Positions 18,492-26,084 of a DNA stretch of 64,000 nt are shown here, one piece after another (the first letter of the stretch is position 1; every line of letters begins with the position of its first letter). The position numbers were made by a program, and so were the translations under genes. This DNA comes from Paracoccaceae bacterium (lineage in GTDB: Bacteria > Pseudomonadota > Alphaproteobacteria > Rhodobacterales > Rhodobacteraceae): NCBI GenBank assembly GCA_020637675.1, contig JACKKD010000003.1, forward strand, positions 310,001-374,000, in the 5' to 3' direction. The notes under the pieces were generated by a model. That model was not told where the DNA came from and made no database searches. It worked only from the letters and a program-made list of their open reading frames with translations.

Positions 18492-18498
18492 CGCGGTC

Positions 18499-20943
18499 TC
18501 AGGCCCTGATCCGCTTGTTCTCGGGGTCCCAGAGCGGCCGGTCTTCCTGCACCAACGCGCGGAACCGCTCGCCGTATATCTCCACCTCGACCATGGTTCC
18601 CGGCACCGCGAGGTCGGCGCGGAGCATCCCCAGCGCGATCGAGGCGCCGACCCGGTAGCCCCAGGCGCCGCTCGTCGTCTCGCCGGCGATCTCGCCGTGA
18701 TGCCAGAGCGTCGACATGTAGGGCGCGTCGCAAGCGCCCGCATCCACGACCAGGGTCACGAAGCGTTTCTTCACACCGCGCTGTTTCTCGGCCAGAAGCG
18801 CCGCCTTGCCGGGAAAGTCCTGCGGCTTGTCGAAGCGGATGAAGCGATCGAGCCCACCTTCGAGGAGGCTGTAGTCAGTCGACAGATCGCCCTTCCACGC
18901 CCGGTAACCCTTTTCGATCCGCAAGGAGTTCAGCGCCCACATCCCGAAGGGCTTCGCGCCGGCCTCCAGCACGGCATCGTGGATCGCGGGGATCGCCTCA
19001 ACCGGCGCATGGACCTCCCAGCCAAGCTCCCCGGCGAAGGAGACGCGCGCCAGAACCGCCTTCTGCCCAGCCACGGTCCCCATCCCGTGGCTGAGCCAGG
19101 GCAGGGCGAGGTCGGCGTCGGAGATTTTCGCGAAAAGGTCGCGCGACTTCGGGCCGGTGACGATCAGGGTGGACAGGTCGCGGGTGCGATCACTGAGCGT
19201 CAGGCCCCTCGGCAAACCCCGGGCCAGCCATTCGTAGTCGTGCCACTGTGCCACGGCGGCGGTGATCAGCGTATAGTCGTCCTCGCCATTGCAGGCGACC
19301 GACATCTCGGTGACGATGCGGCCGCGGTCGTCGGGGAAATAGGCCAGCGAAAGCCGCCCGGGCTTCGGCAGGGCGCCGGCGATCCGCCCCAGAAGCCATT
19401 CGCCCGCGCCGGGGCCCGACAGGTGGAAACGCGAGAAGCCCGGCAGGTCGAGGACGCCGACACCGTCGCGCACGGCCTCACATTCCTCGCGGATGCGCTT
19501 CTCCCAGGGGCCTGCACGATTCCAGGTCTGCGTTGCGGCCTCTGACAGGTCGTCGCCCGGCCGCGCGAACCAGTTCGCCCGCTCCCAGCCCCCGTAAGCG
19601 CCCATCTGGCCGCCGAGTGCCTTCACCCTGTCGTGCACCGGCGACAGCTTGCGGTCCGGTGCGGCGGGCCAGCGGTGCCAGGGGAAGTGCATGGCGTATT
19701 CGTGGCCATAGACCTCCATCCCCTTGGCGATGCAGTAGTCGCGGTCGGTGTAGTCGGTGAAGCGCCGCGGGTCGCAGGACCACATGTCCCATTCGGTGGC
19801 ACCCTCGGTGACCCATTCGGCCAGCACCTTGCCCGCGCCGCCGGCCTGGGCGATGCCGAAGGTGAAGACGCACGCCTCGAAGGCGTTCGGCACACCGGGC
19901 ATTGGCCCGATCAGCGGGTTGCCGTCGGGTGCATATGGGATCGGGCCGTTGATCACCTTCGACACGCCCGCAGTGCCCAACAGCGGCACCCGGGCCATCG
20001 CGTCCTCGATATAGGGCTCCAGCCGGTCGAGGTCGTCAGGGAACAGCTGGAAGGAGAAATCCTCGGGGAAAGGGTCGTCCGGCGTCACCCAATGGGCGCG
20101 GCAGTTCCTCTCGTAGGGGCCGAGGTTGAAGCCGGTCTTTTCCTGCCGGAGGTAGTAGGACGTATCGACATCGCGCAGAAGCGGCAGCTTGTGGCCGACC
20201 TCCTTCGTCCAGGCCTCGATCTCCGGGATCGGCTCGGACAGCAGATACTGGTGGCTCATCACCATCATCGGCACCGTCCGCCCGCCGAAGGGCCGGAACC
20301 ATTCGCCGACCTTCCGGGCATAGTATCCGGCGGCGTTGACCACGATCTCCGCCCGGATAGAGCCTTTCTCGGTATGCACGACCCATTCGCCGTTCTCGCG
20401 GCTCACGCCCGTTGCCGGGGAAAAGCGGAGGATCGTGGCACCCATGTCGCGGGCACCCTTGGCCAGCGCCTGGGTCAGTTGCGCCGGGTCGATGTCGCCG
20501 TCGGCCGGGTCGTAGAGCGCGCCCTTCAGGTCGTGGAGTTCGAGGAACGGATACTTGTCCCGGATCTCGTCCACGCCCAGAACTTCAAGCGCCATGCCCT
20601 GATAGCGACCCATGCCCTTGGCGCGGGCGAATTCCTGCATCCGTGCCTTCGAATGGCCAAGGCGGATCGATCCGGTGACATGGTAGTTCATCGGATAGTC
20701 CACCGCGGCGCCGAGACCGCGATAAAGTTCGGTCGAATAGCGCTGCATGTTCATCAGCGACCAGGAGGTGGAGAAGGTCGGAACGTTGCCCGCCGCGTGC
20801 CAGGTGGACCCGGCCGTCAGTTCATTCTTCTCCAGAAGGACGCAGTCGGTCCAGCCAGCCTTCGCAAGATGGAAAAGCGCAGAGACACCCACTGCGCCGC
20901 CGCCGATGATGACCACGCGTGCTGTCGTCGGAACCTCGGCCAT
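18499..20943 (-). CDS. FAD-dependent dimethylglycine/sarcosine dehydrogenase-type protein with GcvT domain (copy 2)
   Basis: An 814-residue paralogue of the 15008-17452 product with the same architecture. It has an N-terminal FAD-binding DAO domain (ARVVIIGGGAVGVSALFHLA, then LTAGSTWHAAGNVPTF) and a C-terminal GcvT-type folate domain (GVLDLPGFSRFHLSG, SFAGELGWEVHAP, GMWALNSLRIEKGYRAW). I chose ATG 20943 (MAEVPTTAR), with GGGGGG 6 bases upstream. It is the first gene of the seven-gene operon and is divergent from the LysR gene. The two copies differ enough in the FAD and folate domains to suggest successive demethylation of different N-methyl substrates, not a recent duplication. Confidence 0.9.
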   Translation of the reverse strand: MAEVPTTARVVIIGGGAVGVSALFHLAKAGWTDCVLLEKNELTAGSTWHAAGNVPTFSTSWSLMNMQRYSTELYRGLGAAVDYPMNYHVTGSIRLGHSKARMQEFARAKGMGRYQGMALEVLGVDEIRDKYPFLELHDLKGALYDPADGDIDPAQLTQALAKGARDMGATILRFSPATGVSRENGEWVVHTEKGSIRAEIVVNAAGYYARKVGEWFRPFGGRTVPMMVMSHQYLLSEPIPEIEAWTKEVGHKLPLLRDVDTSYYLRQEKTGFNLGPYERNCRAHWVTPDDPFPEDFSFQLFPDDLDRLEPYIEDAMARVPLLGTAGVSKVINGPIPYAPDGNPLIGPMPGVPNAFEACVFTFGIAQAGGAGKVLAEWVTEGATEWDMWSCDPRRFTDYTDRDYCIAKGMEVYGHEYAMHFPWHRWPAAPDRKLSPVHDRVKALGGQMGAYGGWERANWFARPGDDLSEAATQTWNRAGPWEKRIREECEAVRDGVGVLDLPGFSRFHLSGPGAGEWLLGRIAGALPKPGRLSLAYFPDDRGRIVTEMSVACNGEDDYTLITAAVAQWHDYEWLARGLPRGLTLSDRTRDLSTLIVTGPKSRDLFAKISDADLALPWLSHGMGTVAGQKAVLARVSFAGELGWEVHAPVEAIPAIHDAVLEAGAKPFGMWALNSLRIEKGYRAWKGDLSTDYSLLEGGLDRFIRFDKPQDFPGKAALLAEKQRGVKKRFVTLVVDAGACDAPYMSTLWHHGEIAGETTSGAWGYRVGASIALGMLRADLAVPGTMVEVEIYGERFRALVQEDRPLWDPENKRIRA

Positions 20944-21023
20944 CTGCATCCCCCCGCATGCCCTTGCGTGCCGGAGTATCGGCGCGAGTGGGCTTGCTTT
21001 CAATTCGTCGCAGGTGTGATTAT

Positions 21024-21042
21024 TGATCGGAATATCCGATCA
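21024..21042. promoter_or_regulatory. Palindromic operator at the LysR gene start
   Basis: TGATCGGA-ATA-TCCGATCA has perfect 8-bp arms and a 3-base spacer. It ends 9 bases before the LysR ATG, touching its ribosome-binding site, and lies 81 bases upstream of the divergent operon's first ATG. It fits an autoregulated LysR-type operator that also controls the amine operon. Confidence 0.7.
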
Positions 21043-21051
21043 GGAGCGCCC

Positions 21052-21930
21052 ATGCAGATCGAACTGATCCAGACCTTTCTGGACCTCTCCGAGACCCGGA
21101 GCTTCAATCGCACGGCCGAAAGGCTCTCCGTCACCCAATCCACGGTCTCCGGTCGCATCAACGCGCTCGAGAGGGCGGTCGGTCACCGGCTCTTCAGCCG
21201 CTCCCGCGCGGGAACGGAACTCACGACCGCAGGGCTACGCTTCGCGCCCCATGCCCGCGCGCTGCTGCATGCCTGGACGGAGGCGCGCCACGCGGTGGGG
21301 GATTCGGGTGGCGTCCTGTCCATGCGCATCGGCATCCAGAGCGATCTCGTGACGATGCACTTCAACGAGCTCATCGGCGATTTCCGCGCAGCGCTACCCG
21401 GCACCGCGTTCCTGTTCGAGGCCGACTATTCCGCGCAGATGTGCGCAGACCTGATGACCGGGGCCGAGGACTTCGCGATCATCTTCAGCCCGCGCTACCA
21501 CGACGACCTGCACTTCGAGACGGTGGGCGAGATCACCTATCTGATGGTCTCGACCGAGGCCGACAGGCTCGCCGAGGTGCGGCAGGAAACCTATATCATG
21601 CCGCACTATTCCTATGCCATGCCGGCTCTCCATGCGGCGCTGCATCCGCGTCTCGCCACGGCGAGCCTTTCAATCGGGCAGAACACGGCGATGGTGGCGC
21701 TTCTCCGATCGCTCGGCGGCACCGCCTATGTCCTGCGCAACTCGGCCGACGAACTGATGCGTGACGGGCTTTGCCGTCTCGTTGCAGATGCCCCGCCGAT
21801 CCCCCAGCCGATCTTCGCGGGACTCCACATCCGCAACCGCCACCGCTCGGCGCACCGCCGGCTGCAGCAGATCGTGCGGACCCGCTTTGGCTCGGCGACC
21901 GGTACCCTTGCGCGGCGGCGGGTTGGCTAG
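21052..21930 (+). CDS. LysR-type transcriptional regulator
   Basis: A 292-residue LysR regulator. The winged helix-turn-helix (residues 1-60) contains SFNRTAERLSVTQSTVSGRI and a RLFSRSRAGTELT segment. The periplasmic-binding-like effector domain follows (residues 88-285). I chose ATG 21052, preceded by CAGGAGCG. It is divergent from the two-dehydrogenase/MttB operon and so is its likely regulator, with the effector probably a pathway amine. Its stop TAG shares CTAG with the convergent ABC ATPase stop. Confidence 0.93.
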   Translation: MQIELIQTFLDLSETRSFNRTAERLSVTQSTVSGRINALERAVGHRLFSRSRAGTELTTAGLRFAPHARALLHAWTEARHAVGDSGGVLSMRIGIQSDLVTMHFNELIGDFRAALPGTAFLFEADYSAQMCADLMTGAEDFAIIFSPRYHDDLHFETVGEITYLMVSTEADRLAEVRQETYIMPHYSYAMPALHAALHPRLATASLSIGQNTAMVALLRSLGGTAYVLRNSADELMRDGLCRLVADAPPIPQPIFAGLHIRNRHRSAHRRLQQIVRTRFGSATGTLARRRVG

Positions 21931-22562
21931 AGCGTCACGACCGGCCCGCCAGTCGCGCTGGCGTCATCCGGATCGTGGCTGACCATCAGCACCGGGACGC
22001 CGCGTTCGCGGACATGGCGGAAGACGAAGGCGCGGAGGTCGGCACGCCGGTCGGGATCGAGCCGCGCGAAGGGCTCGTCGAGAAGCAGGGCGAGCGGGTC
22101 GGCCAGAAGTGTCCGCATCAGTGCCACCCGCGCACGCTGTCCGCCCGAAAGGGTCGCCGGATCGCGGTCGGCGAAGCCAGCGAGCCCGGCCTGGTCGAGC
22201 GCCGCCGCGACCGCCGCCCTTCGAGCGACCCGGCCGCGCACATTTGCTGCCAGACCGAAGGCAAGGTTGTCGCCCACCGACAGGTGCGGAAAGAGCAGCG
22301 CGTCCTGAAACAGGATGCCGATGCGCCGCTGTTCGGCAGGCAGTCGTGTCACGTCGCGCCCGTTCAGGACGACCCGGCCCTCGGCTTCGAAATCCGCCGA
22401 AAGATGCCCACCGATGAGGTCGATCAGTGTCGATTTGCCGACGCCGGACGCGCCCATGATCGTCGTCACGGCGCCCGCAGGCACGGTGAGTGTCACCGGG
22501 GGGAACAACGGACTGCCACCTGCGGCGCGAACCGAAACATTCCGAAGCTCCAGCGCGTTCAT
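21927..22562 (-). CDS. ynjD: ABC transporter ATP-binding protein, YnjD-like
   Basis: A 211-residue ABC ATPase. Walker A is GASGVGKST (37-45), the signature is LSGGQRAR, Walker B with its glutamate is LALLLDEPFARLDP, and the H-loop is VSHDPDD. The start at 22562 overlaps the permease stop in ATGA. Length and the genes beside it (two-domain permease, YnjB-like binding protein) match the YnjBCD transporter. The substrate of that transporter is unknown even in E. coli. Confidence 0.88.
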   Translation of the reverse strand: MNALELRNVSVRAAGGSPLFPPVTLTVPAGAVTTIMGASGVGKSTLIDLIGGHLSADFEAEGRVVLNGRDVTRLPAEQRRIGILFQDALLFPHLSVGDNLAFGLAANVRGRVARRAAVAAALDQAGLAGFADRDPATLSGGQRARVALMRTLLADPLALLLDEPFARLDPDRRADLRAFVFRHVRERGVPVLMVSHDPDDASATGGPVVTL

Positions 22563-24268
22563 GCGAAAAACCCCGAAAGTCCTCGCCGTCGGCGGTGGAG
22601 GATCGCGGGCAGCCCGATCGCGGTGAGATAGGCGGTGAGTGGCAGCGCCGATTGCAGCGTCGCATGCACGGCGGTTACCCGCCGGTCCGATCCGGACGCC
22701 AGCGTCACGGCCTCGGTCGTCAGCGTACTGACGCGCCCGGCGCCGAGGAAGAGCGTAGGCAGGTATTGTGCGACCGAGACGGCAAACCCGATCGCGGCCG
22801 CCGTCAGTACCGGCCGCAGGAGGATCGGCAGCTTCACGGCGACAAGCCGCCGCCATGGCCCGGCACCAAGGGCAGCTGCCGCCCGGTCCATCCGCCGGTC
22901 GAGCGCGCGCCAGGGGTCGGAGAGCGACAGCATCACATAGGGAAAGACGAAGAGCATCTGGCCCCAGATCACCGCAATCATCCCGCCGGAAAGACCTGCG
23001 CGCAGAAAGACCACGGAGAGCCCGAACAGGAACGCCGCTTGTGGAACGAGCAGCGGCAGGTAGATGAGCGCTTCGGCCCAGCGCGCGCGGCGCATCCCGG
23101 CGCGATCCTCGCCTTCGAGCCAGGCGATCGCGAGCGCAAGCGAGAGCGCGGTGGTCGAAACCGCGAGGATCAGGGTCTGTTCCAGTGCAGTCTGCCAGCC
23201 CGTTCCTGGCCGCGTCCATGCCGCAAGGCTCCAGCTATCGGGAAGCGCGCGAGGAAAACTCCAGCGCCAGGCGACCGACCAGAGTGCGAGTGAGAGGAGC
23301 GCGCCCGCCCCGAGCGCCAGGAGTACAATCCCTCCCAGCCCGGCCAGGCGTATGGCGGGGCTCGCGCAGAGGCCACGGTGTCCGCGTCGAAGCCGCGCGC
23401 TCCCGACGCGGGCGACGACCCTTTCCGCGCCGATCCAGAGTGCGACCGACCCCGCCGCGAGCGCCGCGAGCGCCATTGCGGCCGCCGAGGCAGGCAGGAT
23501 CAGGCCGGAGTCGGCCGAGAGAAACCATCGGGTCATGGCGACCGCAAGCGTCGGCGGCGTTGTCGGCCCGAGGATCAGCGCCATGTCCACCACCGAGAGC
23601 GCGAAGGACAGCGTCACGAAGACGGGAAGCCGGATCATCGGGTAGACCTGTGGCGCGATCACCCGCGCCCATACCGCGCCGGGCGCATAGCCCATCGCCC
23701 GTCCTGCTGCGATCTGGTCCCGGACCGGAAGTTGCGTCAGCGCGGACAGCGTGACGAGAAGCAGGAATGGCACCTCCTTCAGCATCAGCCCGAGGATCAG
23801 CGCGACCCCGAGCCGGTCCTGAACCGTCGCCAGATCGGGGGGCAGCGTCCAGCCGGTGGCCCAGGGACTCAGAATCCGCGCGATCCAGCCGGAGGGGGCG
23901 ATCAGGAACGCGGTTCCGATTGCCATCGCGGCGTGGGGTGCGGCGAGGAAGGGCGTCAGGACCTGCGCCACCCGTCCGGCGCGCATACACCCGTGGATGG
24001 CGCCCGCGATTCCCAGCGCGAGAGCGAGCGACAGCGCCGTGGAGGCGATACCGGTCCAGAGGGTCAGCGCGATGCTCGTCCTCACGCCGGGCAAGTCCAT
24101 GAACTGCCGCCACGATACGAGCGCGGGCTGCTCGGCCCCGATGGCCGGAAGGATGCCGAAGGCCGCACGACCGGTCTCCCAGAGCCCTGCCATGATGGGA
24201 AGGGCGAGCCCGGCCGCAACAACGCCGAGGACGAGGAGCCTCAGTGCGCGTCCCTCGGTTGTCTTCAT
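22559..24268 (-). CDS. ynjC: ABC transporter permease, two fused domains, YnjC-like
   Basis: A 569-residue inner-membrane permease made of two similar halves, each with about six transmembrane helices and a BPD-type permease loop, like FbpB/ThiP/YnjC. The start ATG at 24268 (MKTTEGR) overlaps the binding-protein stop in ATGA. Its own stop overlaps the ATPase start in the same way, showing tight coupling. A single chain with both permease halves needs only a dimer of YnjD. Substrate unknown. Confidence 0.88.
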   Translation of the reverse strand: MKTTEGRALRLLVLGVVAAGLALPIMAGLWETGRAAFGILPAIGAEQPALVSWRQFMDLPGVRTSIALTLWTGIASTALSLALALGIAGAIHGCMRAGRVAQVLTPFLAAPHAAMAIGTAFLIAPSGWIARILSPWATGWTLPPDLATVQDRLGVALILGLMLKEVPFLLLVTLSALTQLPVRDQIAAGRAMGYAPGAVWARVIAPQVYPMIRLPVFVTLSFALSVVDMALILGPTTPPTLAVAMTRWFLSADSGLILPASAAAMALAALAAGSVALWIGAERVVARVGSARLRRGHRGLCASPAIRLAGLGGIVLLALGAGALLSLALWSVAWRWSFPRALPDSWSLAAWTRPGTGWQTALEQTLILAVSTTALSLALAIAWLEGEDRAGMRRARWAEALIYLPLLVPQAAFLFGLSVVFLRAGLSGGMIAVIWGQMLFVFPYVMLSLSDPWRALDRRMDRAAAALGAGPWRRLVAVKLPILLRPVLTAAAIGFAVSVAQYLPTLFLGAGRVSTLTTEAVTLASGSDRRVTAVHATLQSALPLTAYLTAIGLPAILHRRRRGLSGFFA

Positions 24269-25458
24269 TCGGTGTAGCGCCGCGCCCATTCGGCCGTGAT
24301 CCGCGTCATCCAGCCGGGGTGGGGTTCGTTCAGGACCGGGCCGAGTTCCGCGTTCGACGGAAGCGCGGGCGAGGCGGGCAGGGCCGCGAAGGCGTTCGCT
24401 TCCGTCTCGCCGAGCTTTTCGGGATCCAGCACCGAATAGCTTCCGAGCACACGGATGTCCTGCGCACGGGCCTGAACCGCGGGATCGAGGAGGAAGTTGG
24501 CGACGATCATCGCGCCTTCCTTGTGGGCGGCGTTGAAGGGAATGGCAACGAAGCTGATGTTGCCGATGGAACCGCCCTTCGGCGCATAGCTGCGCACCGT
24601 CTCGGGCAGAAGCCCGCGCTCCACCGCCGCCGCCGCTGCTGCGGGGTCGAAAGCCATGGTGAAATCGACCTCGCCGTCGTTCAGCATCCGGTTCTGTACG
24701 CTCTCGCTTTCGGGAAACGCCCTGCCGCCGCGCCAGAGTGCCGGGCGGAGTGCGTCGTACCAGGCCCAGAGCGGCTCTGTCGCAGCCGAAAACGTCTCGT
24801 CCGTGGGTTCCGCCTTGAGCAGCGATGTGTCCGGCGCGAGCTCGATCAGCGCCTGCTTCAGGAAGGTCGAGCCCATGAAATTCGACACGGCGGGATGGGT
24901 GAACCGGCCGGGATGCGCCTGCGCCCAGGCCAGGAGTTCCTTCATGGAGGTCGGCGGCACTTCGACGCGTGCACTGTCGTAGGTCAGCACGAAGCGGGCA
25001 AGGCGCCAGGGCGATTCGTAGCCCTCGGTCGGAATGGTGAAGTCGGTAACGGCGGCCGAGCCTTCGGAAAGGTCGAGATAGCGTGCATTGGGCAGATCCG
25101 CCAGGAAGGGGCCATGCAGCAGCCCCTGTTCCTTCATCGACAGGAAGTTGCCGCCATTGATCCAGACGAGATCGACGGTCCCCCCTTCGGTCCGCCCGGC
25201 CGCCTTTTCGGCGATGACGCGGGTCACCGCCTCGGCCGTGTCCGAGAGCTTCACGTGGTTTATCGTGACCCCATACCGCCCCTCTACCTCGTTGCCGGCC
25301 CAGGCGATGAAGTCATTCGTGCGTTCATCTCCGCCCCAGGCGTTCCAGTAGACCGTCTGCCCCCTTGCGGCCGCGACCGTATCTTCCCACGATCCGGCAA
25401 GACTTGGCCCGGCGAGGCCGAGGGTGAGGCCGAGGGCAACGAATATCGGCAGACGCAT
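24265..25458 (-). CDS. ynjB: ABC transporter periplasmic substrate-binding protein, YnjB-like
   Basis: A 397-residue exported solute-binding protein. The signal peptide is MRLPIFVALGLTLGLAGPSLA. The mature part starts GSWEDTVAAARGQTVYWNAW and contains GGTVDLVWINGGNFLSMKE, IPTEGYESPWRLARFVLTYD, and the terminal VLNEPHPGWMTRITAEWARR. As I recall, the E. coli YnjB sequence has these same landmarks at the same places. CAGGAGG stands before the ATG at 25458. It is followed by permease and ATPase in overlapping frames and preceded 11 bases upstream by the phosphatidyltransferase. Ligand unknown. Confidence 0.9.
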   Translation of the reverse strand: MRLPIFVALGLTLGLAGPSLAGSWEDTVAAARGQTVYWNAWGGDERTNDFIAWAGNEVEGRYGVTINHVKLSDTAEAVTRVIAEKAAGRTEGGTVDLVWINGGNFLSMKEQGLLHGPFLADLPNARYLDLSEGSAAVTDFTIPTEGYESPWRLARFVLTYDSARVEVPPTSMKELLAWAQAHPGRFTHPAVSNFMGSTFLKQALIELAPDTSLLKAEPTDETFSAATEPLWAWYDALRPALWRGGRAFPESESVQNRMLNDGEVDFTMAFDPAAAAAAVERGLLPETVRSYAPKGGSIGNISFVAIPFNAAHKEGAMIVANFLLDPAVQARAQDIRVLGSYSVLDPEKLGETEANAFAALPASPALPSNAELGPVLNEPHPGWMTRITAEWARRYTE

Positions 25459-25469
25459 GGAACCTCCTG

Positions 25470-26081
25470 TCAGCGGTCGGAAAAGGCGACCCAGCCCTGA
25501 TGCCAGCGGCTGATCGTGGTGAGCGCGCAGAGCGTGGCGAAAAGATAGGCGAGTACGGGGAAAGCGGCCGGCCAGAGACACATTGCAACGAAGAGCCCGA
25601 TCGTCTCGGCCCCCTCGGTCAGGCCCCCGAGGTAGTAGATTCCCTTGGCCGGGTAGTCCGACGCCCGCAGACCGCGCTGCGCGGCGACCGAGGCGAACGC
25701 GAGAAAGCTCGACCCGGTGCCGATGAAGCTGGCGATGAGCACGGCGGCGGCCAACGCGTTCGCCGCGGGGTCGACAAGTGCGAAGCCGAGGGGCACCAGC
25801 GCGTAGAAGGCGAAGTCGAGCGCGATGTCGAGGAATGCGCCCCGGTCGGTCCCCCCGACCTCGCGCGCGATCGCGCCGTCGAGCCCGTCGGCAAGCCGGT
25901 TGGCGAGGATGAGGACGAGCGCCGCCCCGAAGGCCCCGGCCGTCAATGCCGCGAATGCCCCGAGGCCAAGCGCGAAGCCCGCGAGCGTCACCTGGTCCGC
26001 CGTCACTCCGCGCCTGGCCAGAACCCGCCCGGGCGGGTCAAGAAGCGCGCGCTGGGCGGGCAGGAGATGGCGATCGATCAC
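25470..26081 (-). CDS. ynjF: CDP-alcohol phosphatidyltransferase family membrane protein, YnjF-like
   Basis: A 203-residue integral-membrane enzyme that joins a CDP-activated lipid to an alcohol. The family motif is complete: DGLDGAIAR, followed by a Gly and two Asp in GAFLDIALD. The start is GTG at 26081, 3 bases after the stop of the fused reductase. E. coli also has a ynjF gene of this family in the ynj region. Which headgroup it transfers is unknown. The link to an ABC transporter and a TVP38-type membrane protein suggests lipid or phosphoryl-alcohol handling. Confidence 0.88.
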   Translation of the reverse strand: MIDRHLLPAQRALLDPPGRVLARRGVTADQVTLAGFALGLGAFAALTAGAFGAALVLILANRLADGLDGAIAREVGGTDRGAFLDIALDFAFYALVPLGFALVDPAANALAAAVLIASFIGTGSSFLAFASVAAQRGLRASDYPAKGIYYLGGLTEGAETIGLFVAMCLWPAAFPVLAYLFATLCALTTISRWHQGWVAFSDR

Positions 26082-26084
26082 GAC

